Made by a program: the position numbers and the translations under genes | NCBI GenBank assembly: GCA_025504975.1 | Contig: JANUWI010000006.1 | Location: 1,550,001-1,614,000 of the forward strand | Direction of reading: 5' to 3' | Source: Plenodomus lindquistii | Taxonomy: Eukaryota > Ascomycota > Dothideomycetes > Pleosporales > Leptosphaeriaceae | DNA: 64,000 nt | Notes under the pieces: generated by a model | Seen by the model: the letters and a program-made list of their open reading frames with translations, nothing else | Told to the model about the DNA's origin: nothing | Database searches by the model: none | Part shown: in pieces, positions 34,001 to 44,992 of the stretch | Layout of the letters: every line of letters starts with the position of its first letter | Numbering within the stretch: the stretch's first letter is position 1

Positions 34001-35148
34001 TGTAGTTCACCCACGATCCAGTCCTGGCACAGTGAACGTCGGATGCCAGCAGCGGTCTTCGCTAACTGGCCGTACCCAATGGTCACGTGTATGTTGATGT
34101 ACTTGACTATCCTCCCCAAGATATTCAACGCGAATATATCACTGCACCCGCTTTACAACCCAACCCAACCCAACCCCCCCTAAACCGCTTCCCCAACTGA
34201 CTGTCCCGATATCCCAACTTCACCTTTCCTTGGGACCTTTACTCGTGTAAAACATGCCTTCCACAAAATCGTCCCATACTTCCGTCCTCCACCGTCCCCC
34301 CACTCTCACACACATACAGAACCTGAAAAACCCACTCACATCACTCTCCAAACCCACATTCCACCTCCTGAACAAACTTAGCGAACAACCACACCTACAC
34401 CCACAACACTGTCTAACATTCCATATCCAAATCATGTCTGGGAGATTTACCGGTACAGCTGCAGGTACAAACAAGAGGAGAGAGGAGAATGAAACGCGAT
34501 AAGAGGATACGTTGCGTATCAACGAACGCATAGAGATGCTATCTATCATGTATTTACAAATGACGGCGTGAGATTTATGCCCTGTTTTATAACGTACAAC
34601 ATAGCAAAGACGGTGAGGCGATGCGATGCGAGTCTTGCATTTGCACTTGCATCTGAATTTTTATCAGTGCCCATTTCAAAAGGGAGGGAGGAGACACATG
34701 GACTTTTGTAAATCTTTGGACAAACACATCGCTCTAGATTCCAGAGCGTAGTTATTGCTTACCATCACCTTATCGATGCACCACTGCCTTGACGGATACC
34801 CACGGGCTTTCCAAAACCAAAGAAGTATGCAAAGTGTTTATGAATCAAAGATTGTGAATAATACATAAACCGTACATGCCTTGTGGCTTAACAGAAGTGG
34901 GGAGAAGAGGGGAAAAATGGTATATCAATCTACCTTCTCAATTCATATCACGTACAAGTTGCAAATATATTCACATACAAGGGGAAGCGCCGCGCCAAAA
35001 AAAAAACGGGGGCTGGACGAATGCTCACCAGCCCCCGCGTGCGCCGACGAAACATTCAGCCCCCGTCCCAACGGTGCCACGAGATGCTCACTCACTCCGC
35101 CACTCCTCTTGTGCCCTTCTCTCCCAAGCATGCATCAGACCCCACGTC
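31025..35148. other. Gene-free interval of about 4.1 kb
   Basis: No reading frame on either strand resembles a known protein, and none is long with a plausible splice pattern. Short open stretches around 32.6-33.8 kb have no recognisable motif. No transposon hallmark was seen. A CAACC-type low-complexity run lies at 34157-34179. The right end includes a purine-rich stretch and the 3' flank of PDB1. Confidence 0.45.
34157..34179. repeat. Short (AACCC)n low-complexity run
   Basis: Four AACCC-like units end in a run of C followed by TAAACC. It is not the TTAGGG-type telomere repeat of most ascomycetes. Confidence 0.7.
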
Positions 35149-36452
35149 TTACACCCTCAACAACTTGGCAGCATAATCCACAATCAACTGCTCAGTCGGG
35201 AAACTCATTTCCTCCAACTTCTGCGCATACGGTGTGGGCACCTCTGCGCCTGTAATCCTAGCCGGAGGCGCCTCGAGGTAATCAAACGCATACTCGCATG
35301 TAAGCGCCATTATCTCAGCGCCGACACCAAACGAGGGGAAGTCCGAGGCAACGGAGAGCATGTGGCCCGTCTTCTTTACGGATTTGACAATGGCTTCGAC
35401 GTCGAGGGGCTTGATAGAGCGTAGGTTGATGACTTCAGCGGAGATGCCGTGTTGTTTCTGGAGCATTTCGGCGGCGACAAGGGATTGGCCGACGCAGCGG
35501 GAGAGGGTGACGATGGTGAGGTCTGTGCCGGGGCGTTCGATCTTGGCTTTGCCGAACTAGATTTGTGGATCAGTATGCTGGGGGATGTGGTCAGGCTGGG
35601 TGTGAGGGGCAGCTTACGGGAATGACAAAGTCGTCCTTTTGTGCCTCCTCGCTCATGGGGAAGGAGAGACCGTAGAGGAGTCTGGAGTAGTGTCAACATC
35701 CACGCCAATCCGCCAAATGTGTGGTAAGGCTCACTCGTTCTCCAAGACAACGACGGGATTGGGATCGCGGATAGCAGCCTTCAACAGACCCTTTGCGTCT
35801 TCGGCGCTGTAGGGGGTGACGACCTTCAATCCGGGAATGCTTCCGTACCAGGCGGAGAAGTCCTGCGAGTGCTGGGCAGCGACACCAGAGGCGAAACCGT
35901 TGGGGCCGCGGAAGGTGATGTTGCAGGGCTGGATGCCGCCGGACATGTAGTGTGTCTTTGCGGCCGAGTTGATGATCTGGTCAATGGCCTGCATGGCAAA
36001 GTTGAAGGTCATGAACTCGCACTGTTGGTGGGCGGGTTAGGCGGTGACTGATAGAGAGCTACAATTCGCCCGGAACAACTCACAATGGGGTGCAGGCCAG
36101 CGAGGGCAGCACCGACGGTGAGACCAGCGAAACCGGATTCTGTAATGGGGCTGTCAATGACGCGCTTCTCGCCGAAGCGGTCGAGCAGGCCCTTTGTGAC
36201 CTTGTAGGCGCCATTGTACTGCGCAACCTCCTCGCCCAGCACAAAGACCTTGTCGTTGCGCTCCATCTCCTCGGCCATGGCCTCGTTGAGCGCCTCTCGC
36301 ACCGTCATCTCCTTCTGGCCCGAGGCATATCCTCTGCGCGCAATCGAGGGGGACAGGGCAGCCGCGCCACGGAAAGCTGGCCGGGACGCGGGCGCCGGGC
36401 GCGCAGCTGACAGCAGGCGCGACGCCGGGCGGACAAATCGGGCGGCGGCCAT
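35149..36452 (-). CDS. PDB1: Pyruvate dehydrogenase E1 component subunit beta, mitochondrial
   Basis: Predicted 375-residue protein from exons 36452-36084, 36021-35735, 35681-35618 and 35556-35149. The first 45 residues are rich in Arg, Ala and Ser without acids ([16 protein letters not shown]), a mitochondrial targeting peptide. The mature part starts near [17 protein letters not shown] and contains [32 protein letters not shown] and [15 protein letters not shown], all typical of E1 beta, which with E1 alpha binds thiamine diphosphate and decarboxylates pyruvate. The C-terminal half ([15 protein letters not shown]) is the transketolase C-terminal domain. Length and order match fungal orthologs. 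No broken features. Confidence 0.95.
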
Positions 36453-37087
36453 TGCGGTGTCGTGGGCGAGGGCGAGGGCGAGGGCGAGGGCGAGGGCGGA
36501 CGAGGTGTCGCGGGAAATTGGCCGGGGGGAGAGATGATGGCCGCTTGGAGGCGTGCTGCGTGGGCGTGGGCGTGGGCGTGGGCGTGGGTGGGGAGAGGGG
36601 GAAGGGAAAGGTGCGGCTGGACGACAACAATTTCTTCGGAGGTGCTCGTCGGGGATGCGAATGTTGGGCCCTGCACAAGCTGTTAGCGCCGCCGCAGGGA
36701 CCCACGCCTCAACCATCCTCTATCATCTCTACCATCGTACTAGACTATGCACCATCAATAGCCGTCAGACACTGGAGTAGCCATCATCTGCACGTCTCCT
36801 CTACCAAGAGTACTGTATTACATTGTCTTGATTGTGACATCATCTCTACACATGGTATTCTTCCACAATTCTATCCCCCCGTCATGCGCGTTACCATCAC
36901 CGACCCTAATCTTTTGGCGGCCGTCCTTCCAAATGTATTACACAATGTAGTAGCGTCTTCCAAACGCTTTGATACGAAACATCTGGACATAATCCTCCAG
37001 CAGGGAAGCGAATTAGTCCACAGGCAAAGGTAGAAGAAGAAGAAGTCTAGATCGAAGCGCAAAATGCAAAACAAGCACGAGTCCTCT
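36453..37087. promoter_or_regulatory. PDB1 upstream region with two hexanucleotide repeats
   Basis: The region immediately upstream of the PDB1 start carries about five GGGCGA units (roughly 36465-36499) and then about five GGGCGT units (roughly 36561-36591). Both are read on the plus strand and therefore appear as TCGCCC and ACGCCC in the PDB1 sense. No gene is seen between here and the ERG6 stop. Confidence 0.7.
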
Positions 37088-38329
37088 CTATGCCTCTGGT
37101 TTCCTGCCGACCATGAGGTACATGGGTGTGAAGAGCTTCTCGCGGCCACCAGCGACAAGGCAGTCGGCCGCCAGAGCAAGACTGTCGGCCGTCTTCTGGG
37201 TTCCCTTGGGGGCAAGTCCAATCATCTCGAGCCCACCGACAAACTTGTGGGTGATGGCACGTCCGATCTTGGTCATTCGGAGGATGGTGGGGATGTCGCC
37301 AAGAGTGCTGATGTAGCTCAGCTGGCCAGACAGAGGCCAGTACCATGGGTAAGGGTCGTCTCTGTCTGCCAAGTCCTCGTTGTGCTCCATCACAAAGCCA
37401 GCAGCCTTCATGGCAGCGAGCGCAACCTCAATCTTCTCCATGTTGGAGATACCGTCACCAATCTCGATTCCAAGACGGATCTCGCGGTGGTGGGGGTTGT
37501 CGTTATCGTACTTGTCCGTCATGAGCCACTCATAGACACCAAAAACGCTGCCCGGCTTCAGGACACGGAAAATCTCGCTGTAGATGCCCTCGAGAGAGGG
37601 GGCGTGGACAGTAGCCTCAATGGCGTAGACGGCATCGAACGAGTTGTCGGGGAAAGGCATTTGCTAATTTCGAGTCAGTCATGATCTTGACACTGGTCAC
37701 TACGAATCGTACCATGAAGTCACCCTTGGTGAACTTGAGCTTGTCGGACAGACCCTCCTTCTCAGCGTACGCTGTGGCACGCTCAATCTGGTAGTTGTTG
37801 TTGTTGAGGCCAATGACATTGACGCCCGAGAACTTGACAATCTCGCGAGCTGGGCCGCCCACACCACATCCAACGTCCAGCACGCGCATGTTGTCCTGGA
37901 GGTTCATCTTGTGGGCGAGGTAGTGCTCGTGGCGGGCAATGGCCTGGTAGAAGGGCTCGCCGTAGGCATAGCGACAGAAGTGGAACGACTGGCCCCAGCC
38001 GTACTCGTACAAATCGGTCGCGAGGTTGTAGTAGTGCCTTGTCAGGGTCGCGTATTCGTCTCGTCGTGCCTAGGACGCCTTGTTAGTATGTGCTTCCGTT
38101 TGCCTGGGCGCCACCAACCACATACCTTTCGTGTCTCCTCCGTCTCGTCGGCGGCGGCCTTGTTGTCCCAGTGCTTGAAGTACTCGTCAACGGCGGCTTG
38201 CTGTGCAGCCTTGTCCTTCTGCAACATGGCCGTCATGCCGCCACGAGCCTTGGCAGAATTGCCGTGCATGGCCTTGTTGAACTCGGCATCACGCGTGTGG
38301 TCCTCCTTCTCAAGTGCGGTGGGAGCCAT
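37088..38329 (-). CDS. ERG6: Sterol 24-C-methyltransferase
   Basis: Predicted 378-residue protein from exons 38329-38126, 38069-37713 and 37663-37088. The enzyme transfers a methyl group from S-adenosylmethionine to C-24 of zymosterol-type sterols in ergosterol synthesis, at the ER or lipid droplets. The SAM-binding loop [15 protein letters not shown] is intact, preceded by the ERG6 signature [27 protein letters not shown] and [12 protein letters not shown] follow. The C-terminal half has the sterol methyltransferase extension ([15 protein letters not shown] at the end). It is divergent from SLT11, sharing a 433-base promoter. No defects. Confidence 0.96.
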
Positions 38330-38762
38330 GGTGAATGATATTGGGAGGGAGAGGTTTGGTAGTGAGAGTGTGGAAGAGGGCGAAGGAGATGTGAAAGAAA
38401 GCAAGCAGCGGTGCAATTGAGAGGAAGAGAATACTAAATATTGGCAACAGGGTCGGGTTGGGGTACATAGAAAGAGCGGTAGGGACAATTTCATAGGGGG
38501 CTGCAGGCCACCAATTACAGCGGCTTCTGTACGCGGAGAGCACAGACGCCACCCGGCACGCGCTAAGTCGTGATAACGCGAGATTTCTAGCGTCACTGTC
38601 GCAGGCGCAGCCGCATTCGCATCTACCACCAACCGACCGACCAATATACACCAGCCTACCACGACTCAGACACCGTATCCAAACATCGCCAACACACTTG
38701 CTGAATTAACCGCCCAACACCCGACGACGGCTGCCACATACCTACGCACCCCAACCTCGAAT
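38330..38762. promoter_or_regulatory. Divergent promoter of ERG6 and SLT11
   Basis: The interval between two divergent start codons contains no ORF of interest. The ERG6 side is C/T-rich in the ERG6 sense. I could not pick out a sterol regulatory element with confidence. Confidence 0.45.
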
Positions 38763-40009
38763 ATGCCTCCGCAGATCAAGCAAGATTTGAACCGCAGCGG
38801 GTGGGAGACGACCGACTTCCCCTCTGTATGCGAAAAGTGCCTACCAGACAACCCATATGTCCAGATGCTGAAGGAGGATCACGGCGCTGTAAGTACACCT
38901 GCGTGACGTAGGCGAGGCTTTGGTGCTATTTGCGCTTTGGCGCATCGTGTATCTTAACATGCGCCTTGATGTCGCCCGTGTTTTCTAACAAGTAACCCAC
39001 TAACACAATCCAGGAATGCAAAATTTGTACCCGCCCCTTCACCATCTTCCGCTGGAAAGCCGACCGCACAGCCCGACAGAAGCGCACCAACATCTGCCTC
39101 ACATGCGCCCGCCTCAAAAATTGCTGCCAGTGCTGTATGCTCGATCTTTCCTTTGGCCTGCCCATCGTTGTGCGTGATGCGGCGCTGAAGATGGTTGCGC
39201 CTGGCCCGCAGAGCGACATCAACAGGCAGTACTATGCGCAAGAGCACGAGAAGGAGATTGAAGAGGGCCGAGGCGCCATGGAAGCCTACGAAAAGACAGA
39301 TGAGAAGGCGCGCGACCTGCTCAAGCGACTGGCACAGAGTGAGCCATACTACAAGAAGCAAAGGCGGATAGAGGCAGAGGCAGAAGAGAGCGGACAGAAG
39401 GCACTTCCCGCGCCTGGCGGTAGCAGCGGTGACGGAGGACACACACCCGGCCCGATACGGACAAGAGATTCGCGGGGTACTCCAAGCGGACGAGGAAGTA
39501 TGCGACCAGGGCGTGGAGGACGCATGGGCGGACCAGCGTCAGAGCCAAGCCCCCAGGACTGGCTCCCACCGAGAGATCCCAATGTCGCATCGCTCTTCGT
39601 AACAGGTGTCGAGGATGACCTGCCAGAGCACGAGCTGCGTGTGCACTTTTCGCAATACGGCCAACTTCGATCACTCGTCTGCTCTCATCGCGCGCATTGC
39701 GCCTATATCAATTATGTCAAGAGGCAGGATGCAGAAAAGGCAGCTGAGACTTTGAAGGGTAAGGTTGTCATCAAGGGCTGCCCGATGAGAGTCACATGGG
39801 GCAAGCCGAAGCAGCTGGACAGCTTGGATCAGAACGTCAGGATGCAGTATGCAAAGGAAGGAAGGCAAGTGGCTGGATCATCAAGACGGGCTGCCGCTGC
39901 ACAGGCGGCGGTTGAAACGGCGCCGCAGAATAATTTGGACAGCATGGTGATTGCACCTCCGCCGGGTGCAGATGAGGAGGTTCAGTACGCCAGTCTGGCA
40001 GGAAACTAA
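38763..40009 (+). CDS. SLT11: Pre-mRNA-splicing factor SLT11 (RBM22/ECM2 type)
   Basis: Predicted 373-residue protein from exons 38763-38888 and 39014-40009. The 125-nt intron is long for this window. The N-terminal part has the cysteine-rich zinc region (CEKCL, then CKICTRPF, CLTCARLKNCCQCC), which in RBM22/ECM2 contacts U6 and the intron in the catalytic spliceosome. A single RNA-recognition motif starts around DPNVASLFVTGVEDDLPEHE and includes AYINYVKRQDAEKAAETL. A glycine/arginine-rich linker (RPGRGGRMGG) separates them. The role is in activation of the spliceosome in the nucleus. Confidence 0.93.
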
Positions 40010-40107
40010 GGCCGGTATCATGGACATGCATTGGGTCGGCGTTGGATAGGTTCACAGGCTGCATGGCTATGCATGGGTATCACATTGTATTTGGAGTCGA
40101 CAAAAGT

Positions 40108-40553
40108 TCAAGCAGAACAGCACTTGGTGCTTCCTCCTAGCGTGGTCCCTTTGGACTTTTTAATGTCTTCGTTGTTTCCTCGCTCAGTGTGCTCGTGTAT
40201 CCGTAGTTCTGCTTGTGTGTCAGCCATGTCCACGCACCGCCGACGAGTAATGAAGAAGCCATACGGTATTGGTCTGTGTCCGTCGCCTGTCCCTGCACAA
40301 CGTTTTCCCTCAGGAACTTTGCCACCTCTTCGGCATGCGCAATCTGCTTTGTGTACTCGTCGCTCCCAGCGGACAGACTGCGGTTCGACTCGAAGTTCTT
40401 GCGGACCTCGGCGCGGGCGGCGGAGAGGACGGTCATGTCGCCTGCATAGCATAGCCATTAGCATATGTGCCTTCACCGTACTGCGTTGGTTCATGTACCC
40501 TGAAAGGCGATGCGCGTCGAGCGCAAGAGGTTTCTGTATGCCACCAGTGCCAT
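40108..40553 (-). CDS. MZM1: Mitochondrial zinc maintenance protein 1 (LYR family)
   Basis: Predicted 111-residue protein from exons 40553-40499, 40441-40265 and 40211-40108. The start AYRNLLRSTRIAF is an LYR-type motif. The conserved block QIAHAEEVAKFLRENVVQG follows, and exon 3 gives LRIHEHTERGNNEDIK, the usual MZM1 C-terminus. Reading through the second intron would give a different, unsupported tail. MZM1 is a matrix protein that binds the Rieske iron-sulphur subunit during complex III assembly and affects the mitochondrial zinc pool. It is convergent with SLT11 (98 bases between stops) and divergent from lunapark. Confidence 0.9.
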
Positions 40554-40823
40554 TTCGCGTGACATTGACCAGTTGCTCAACACACAAGAGTGATTGTAGC
40601 CGTCTCGGTGATGCGCCGCAAGTGCCAGAACGGCGAGAAAGTTCCGCCACGTGATCTAGGCCCATTGAGGCTGAACCCTGCGAACCCGGCCACCGATCTG
40701 CACCTCTGACGTCGGAAGCACTTTGCTTTGTACCATCCATACACCCACACGAGCATGTCTCGTTGGCCTTGAACGCAACTCTCACGCACCCAACCGGGGC
40801 TGCAGCTCGTCCATCTCCTCACC

Positions 40824-42122
40824 ATGGTTTCTTTCTGGCCGTTTGGAAAGGTGGGCTTCAATTCCATGGGTTCATGTGGGCAGCAATGATCGCTTACACG
40901 TCACCAGGCTGGTGAAGATGCCGCGTCTTTTGAGAGGACGTTGAATGCTCTGACGGGCAAAATCAACCGCGCAACTGCCACGCAGGATAGGCAGCGTGCG
41001 CTTTCGAGACGCGCAAGGGTCATGTGGACGTTGTATGCGGGGTTCGCGTACATCCTCGCCGCGGTGCTGCTTACGCTTGTAACGGGCTGGCGAAACTGGG
41101 GCATCACAGAGGGGACCGTGGTCGCGGGAGGACCTGTAATGTAAGTCTGGCCCATGATCCCGTCACACCCCACAGCTGATCTCAACAGCATCTACGGCAT
41201 CCGCTACGCCCTCACCAGCTACTTCGAATACCGCATCAAAGGCACCGATGCCTACCTCAAGAAGCTCAACAAGGAGCGTGACGCCACCATTGAACGCTTC
41301 AAGGAGGTCACAAAGTTCAACTCTACCCAACTACTGCTCGAGAAATACGGTGCTTCCCCTAAGCAGAAGGAGCAGGTCCCCTCAGCAGGCCGCGAAGACA
41401 AGATTCAAGGTCCCCAGAAACAAGCACAAGCCCCCGGCCCTCGCACTGGCATGGCACCACCCCCCACAGCCAACATCCAACGCGCTCCCACGCAACAGCT
41501 ACCACCTTCAACCCCCGAGCGCCAGCAAACCAACCTGTCCTCAGCTCAGGCATCCCATCAACTTGCCCCTCCACAAGACTCGCCCGGCGCCGAATTTGCA
41601 CCCAACGCTTTCGGCGCGGCCGACCTGTCCAAGCAGTTTTCTGCTATTCCAGCAACAACCTTCACCCAAGTCCACTGGTACGACAAGATTCTTGACGTCC
41701 TACTTGGCGAGGACGAAACACAGCCTAAGAATCGCTTCGTCCTCATCTGCGCCGAGTGCCGCCTTGTCAACGGTCAGGCACCGCCTGGTGCACGCACACT
41801 TGAAGACGTGGGGCGTTGGCGGTGTGGTGGATGTCATGCATGGAACGGCAAGGAGAAGAAGCAGGAAAATGATGTTATAGGTTTAGTCAAGGGGTGGGAG
41901 GCTGAGAGGCAGATGAAAGAGAAGGATCGGAAAAAGAGCGCCACAAGTGGGATGTCGGAGGGAGGGATTGACAGCGATAACCGCGAGACTGAGGATGACG
42001 GCGTCGTCATGGTTGGGGCAGAAGAAGGACGGGATTTTGACGGTGCGGCGGAGAGCGAGGAAGAGCCAAAGCCATTGAGTAGAAACACGAGGAGCAAGAG
42101 TAAAGCGAGAGGCAAAAAGTAA
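40824..42122 (+). CDS. LNP1: Lunapark-type ER network protein
   Basis: Predicted 397-residue protein from exons 40824-40850 (nine codons), 40908-41140 and 41189-42122. Two hydrophobic segments (near AGFAYILAAVLLTL and the segment around VVAGGPVIIYGIRYA) form the ER membrane hairpin. A coiled coil (YLKKLNKERDATIERFKEV) follows. The C-terminal zinc ribbon CAECRLVNGQAPPG and CGGCHAWNG is the lunapark-specific finger. The protein stabilises three-way junctions of the tubular ER. A proline/glutamine-rich linker and an acidic, charged tail surround the finger. The very short first exon is supported by clean splice signals. Confidence 0.93.
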
Positions 42123-42593
42123 GTCTGTCGGGCGATGTTTCACGGACCGACCGAATAACGGTTAAAAACACGATTGAGGTGGATGCCTCTGCGAAAATAT
42201 GGCTAGTCATGGTCATAGCAATTTACACAGGTTCGCTAGTCACATGAGCATAGATTCAAATTCCGACCGAGAGCAAGGTCATGACATTTGCAACCGTGCT
42301 TTCCAAACCAGACGCTGTCACAGTCACGCTCAGTACTAGCGTCTGCGTGTATGGAATCGGGTATAAAGTGTCCCCCTCCTCCCCTTCCCCCTCGACTTTC
42401 TCTTTCCTCATCACACACCCACACTATCTTCATCTCCATCTCCAAAAACAGGTCTGCGTGTATGCATGTCTGTCGTGTGCTTTTTTGCGGACATGGATTT
42501 TGGATGACCACAAAACAAGTGTCGGCCTATGCATGTCTGTCTCTTACTCTCCTGGCTTTGAAACAAGAGAGGAGAGTTTCGCATGATTTTATG
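42123..42593 (+). other. First promoter-like module of the 42-46 kb gene-free block
   Basis: No gene is supported. A TATAAA at 42362 is followed by about 50 bases of almost pure C/T, then TCATCACACACCCACAC and a short leader, ending in ATGCATGTCTGTC. The same ATGCATGTCTGTC recurs at 42531 and, with variation, at 42903. The layout is that of a core promoter with a pyrimidine initiator, but the ORFs that follow are short and unrelated. Confidence 0.45.
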
Positions 42594-43270
42594 AGCTGTG
42601 TCCAGAAACGACATGCACTCGGATCGAGGCTGTCGTGCTGCTGTGAGATCAGAATCGCCTACTGAACAGTTACATGTCTCTCCTTCTGCGGACTGAGAGA
42701 AGTCATGGAGCCTGTGTCTTTGTTGTTCAATAGTTCAGCAAAGAGTTGAGTCTCTGTAGTTGAAGCATGTCTAAAACAAAATTGGAAGATGAAGAAGCGA
42801 TGAGGGAGCAGGAGGATGACGGGAGGTGGTGTATAATGTCTCCCCCCTCCTCCTCCCCCCCCCCCAACCTTCGTTTTCGAAAAAAAAAACAAATCTGTGC
42901 AAATGCATGTCTGTCTCCTCTCTCTCTGAACTTTCAAAAAAAGATAGCTGGAGGATTCACTATGATAATATGGGCTGTGCCCAGAAACGACATACTGTCG
43001 GCTTGATGTTGCTCTGGATTTCTATGGGACCGGAGGCATTGCACGACGTTGCGGCTTGTGTCCAGAAACCGAAGACATACGCTTTAATGTCGCCGTGGTG
43101 CCGGGAGATCAGATATTGCGCACTGAAGAGTACGGGATGTTCATCTACTTTGTGTGCCCAGAAGCGACACGCGCTCGGTTTTGATGTCTCTCTGGTTCTC
43201 TGTGGGGGCCAGAATCCGATCGCTTTTCGATTGATATGTTTGTGCATCCGGACCAAGAACAATGCTGGTC
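42594..43270 (+). repeat. Degenerate tandem repeats with CCAGAAACGACA core
   Basis: Units begin with TGTGTCCAGAAACGACA or close variants at about 42596, 42974, 43054 and 43149, with a weaker copy near 43240. Successive units from 42974 on are about 80 to 98 bases apart. Copies at 42596 and 43054 also share a later block, GAGATCAGA. In one frame they encode repeated QKRHALG-like peptides, but no continuous gene is supported. A TATAAT lies at 42832 inside the run. Confidence 0.7.
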
Positions 43271-44850
43271 GAATCTTATGTTTTCTTCACTGTCGCTGTC
43301 GATACTCAAAACCATGAGGAAAACGCGGCATATCTGTCATGATCTGATCTGAATCAGAAACCCAAATGGTATTTGAAGTTTGTTTAAAACTGAAAGACGA
43401 ATATTTGATGAAAGAGGATGAGAGCAGGGGTTTATAAATTGTCCTCCTTGACTCTGGAATTTGAGACTCTTTCATCACACACATTCAGCGTGGATCTCGA
43501 AATATATATGAAACAATAGACTGATGTTGTGTGCCCTCGCTGTCTTGACATCCAAATGGGAAGATCGACAGTTCATGACCTGCGCTTCCTCTCGCTCTTG
43601 TTGAGTATTCCAAAATTGCCTTCGGTCAGCACATAATTCTGTTTGTCTGGAGTCCTGGAAGAAAAGTCAAAACCATGGATGCGGTGTGGTATGGTGTGTG
43701 TGAAAGATCCATACCTAAAGAATAATGACTCTCGCATCAGAGCAAGACGGCTTTTGATGCGTGAGACCATAAAATGTCTGAAACTCAGTTTCATGGCGTG
43801 GATGCGAGTTGTGGTGTGGTGAGGTATGAAAGCCCCCTCTTCTCTCGTGTTGTAACTTGGACTTGTTGATCACACACACAAGAAGGGCAGTCACCAAAAC
43901 TCTCAATCCGTGGGAGCATGTCTTCCCGCGCCTGTCTGGACTGTTGAAAATGGTTCTTCAAGGTACAAATGTCTCTGGCTTTGTGCCATGTCGGCAAGCT
44001 TCGATATGTTCATGCCATGGGGTCTTGGCTTTCTGCAAAACCGAAAATTTTCATGTTCGAAGGTCGCATTTGGAACGGACCGTGTTCAAAAGAATGAAAA
44101 ACACGGTCCATGGTTGGAGTGTGGCGCGGTATAAAATGATCTCCTCCTCTCTCTTTGATTTTCTTCATCTTATACACACACACAGATTGAGTGGTATGTC
44201 AAGAATTCGCAAGAATAGCGCTGGATGTGTTGGGAAGTGTGCTCGGGGTTCAAGAAAAGCGCAGATGAACCTACCATGAGACTGAGTCCTTCCGCGCGCG
44301 CCCGAATCTGGACCTTGGATTGATTGACAAAGACCTGACTAAAGATGTCTGAAGACCTTTTGATGTCTTGGACGCCAGAGGAACAAAGAAGCGTATCGAT
44401 CGAAAAGCACTAAATCCTACAGGACGATATCATGGCGTTTCCTGCCTGGCTAAGATTCGCAAGGCGAGTGGGTATCAAGACTCCTTCTCGTGTGCGATCT
44501 TCAAGTTTTCCACAGCACTCACGCCGGACGTGGAGATCCGAAACAGCGAAATCGTAACTACATGTCCTCTCCTCCGTGCTCTTGAGCCACAAGAAATGTG
44601 GAAAAAGGATTGCGATGTGTCCAATTGTCTGACTTTGAAATATGCGATCGATGGATCTATAGTCGCTACTTTGAGAAGAGTGCAAGAACTCAAGAATGCA
44701 CGCCAAAGCAATCTATGCGGATCTCCGAGAGCCGAAGAGATGGCTTGTAACCCACATGGCTTTGTGATCCAAAATCTGGGATTCAGTGAACCGATGGGAG
44801 CGGAGGAGAGAGTATAAAAGCCCGATCATGCCACATATTATCACTTCCTC
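43271..44850 (+). other. Gene-free block with repeated TATA-plus-pyrimidine modules
   Basis: No convincing gene. Same-strand elements occur at 43433 (TATAAA), 43825 (TATGAA, degenerate), 44130 (TATAAA) and 44813 (TATAAA). Each follows a G/A- or G/T-rich stretch and is followed by a C/T-rich stretch, and most then have TCATCACACAC, GATCACACACAC or TTATACACACACAC. Two partly similar segments, GGATGCGGTGTGG near 43677 and GGATGCGAGTTGTGG near 43799, show local duplication. Confidence 0.45.
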
Positions 44851-44992
44851 GACGTGGTTTCCAAAAACGAAGAATGAGCAAAGCATGACTTTGCTTCTCT
44901 CTCTGGGTTTTCGACATGACTCCTTCGACGTGGTTTCAAAAGTGAAGATCGAGCAGGACATGACTTTGCTCCTCTCCCTCGATTCGAAAAAA
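44851..44992 (+). repeat. Two-copy 76-bp tandem repeat
   Basis: Units start with GACGTGGTTT at 44851 and 44927. Shared blocks include AAGAA/AAGAT..GAGCA and CATGACTTTGCT.CTCTC. The period is not a multiple of three, so it does not preserve a reading frame. Confidence 0.85.

Noticed and set aside
34157..34179. Internal telomere repeat
   Set aside because: The unit is AACCC without the expected TAACCC periodicity, and is only four copies long.
35731..36012. Separate short gene inside the PDB1 region
   Set aside because: It is exon 2 of PDB1; splice sites and the E1-beta sequence continue on both sides.
40137..40264. Alternative MZM1 C-terminus by reading through the second intron
   Set aside because: The read-through tail has no family similarity, while splicing at 40264/40212 restores the conserved IHEHTERG block.
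42826..43317. 163-codon open frame with repeated QKRHALG-like peptides as a gene
   Set aside because: It follows the degenerate DNA repeat, the unit length is not a multiple of three throughout, and nothing outside the repeat resembles a protein.
44368..44817. 149-codon plus-strand open frame in the repeat block as a gene
   Set aside because: No recognisable motif, no clear splice structure, and it lies between two TATA modules in sequence that looks non-coding.
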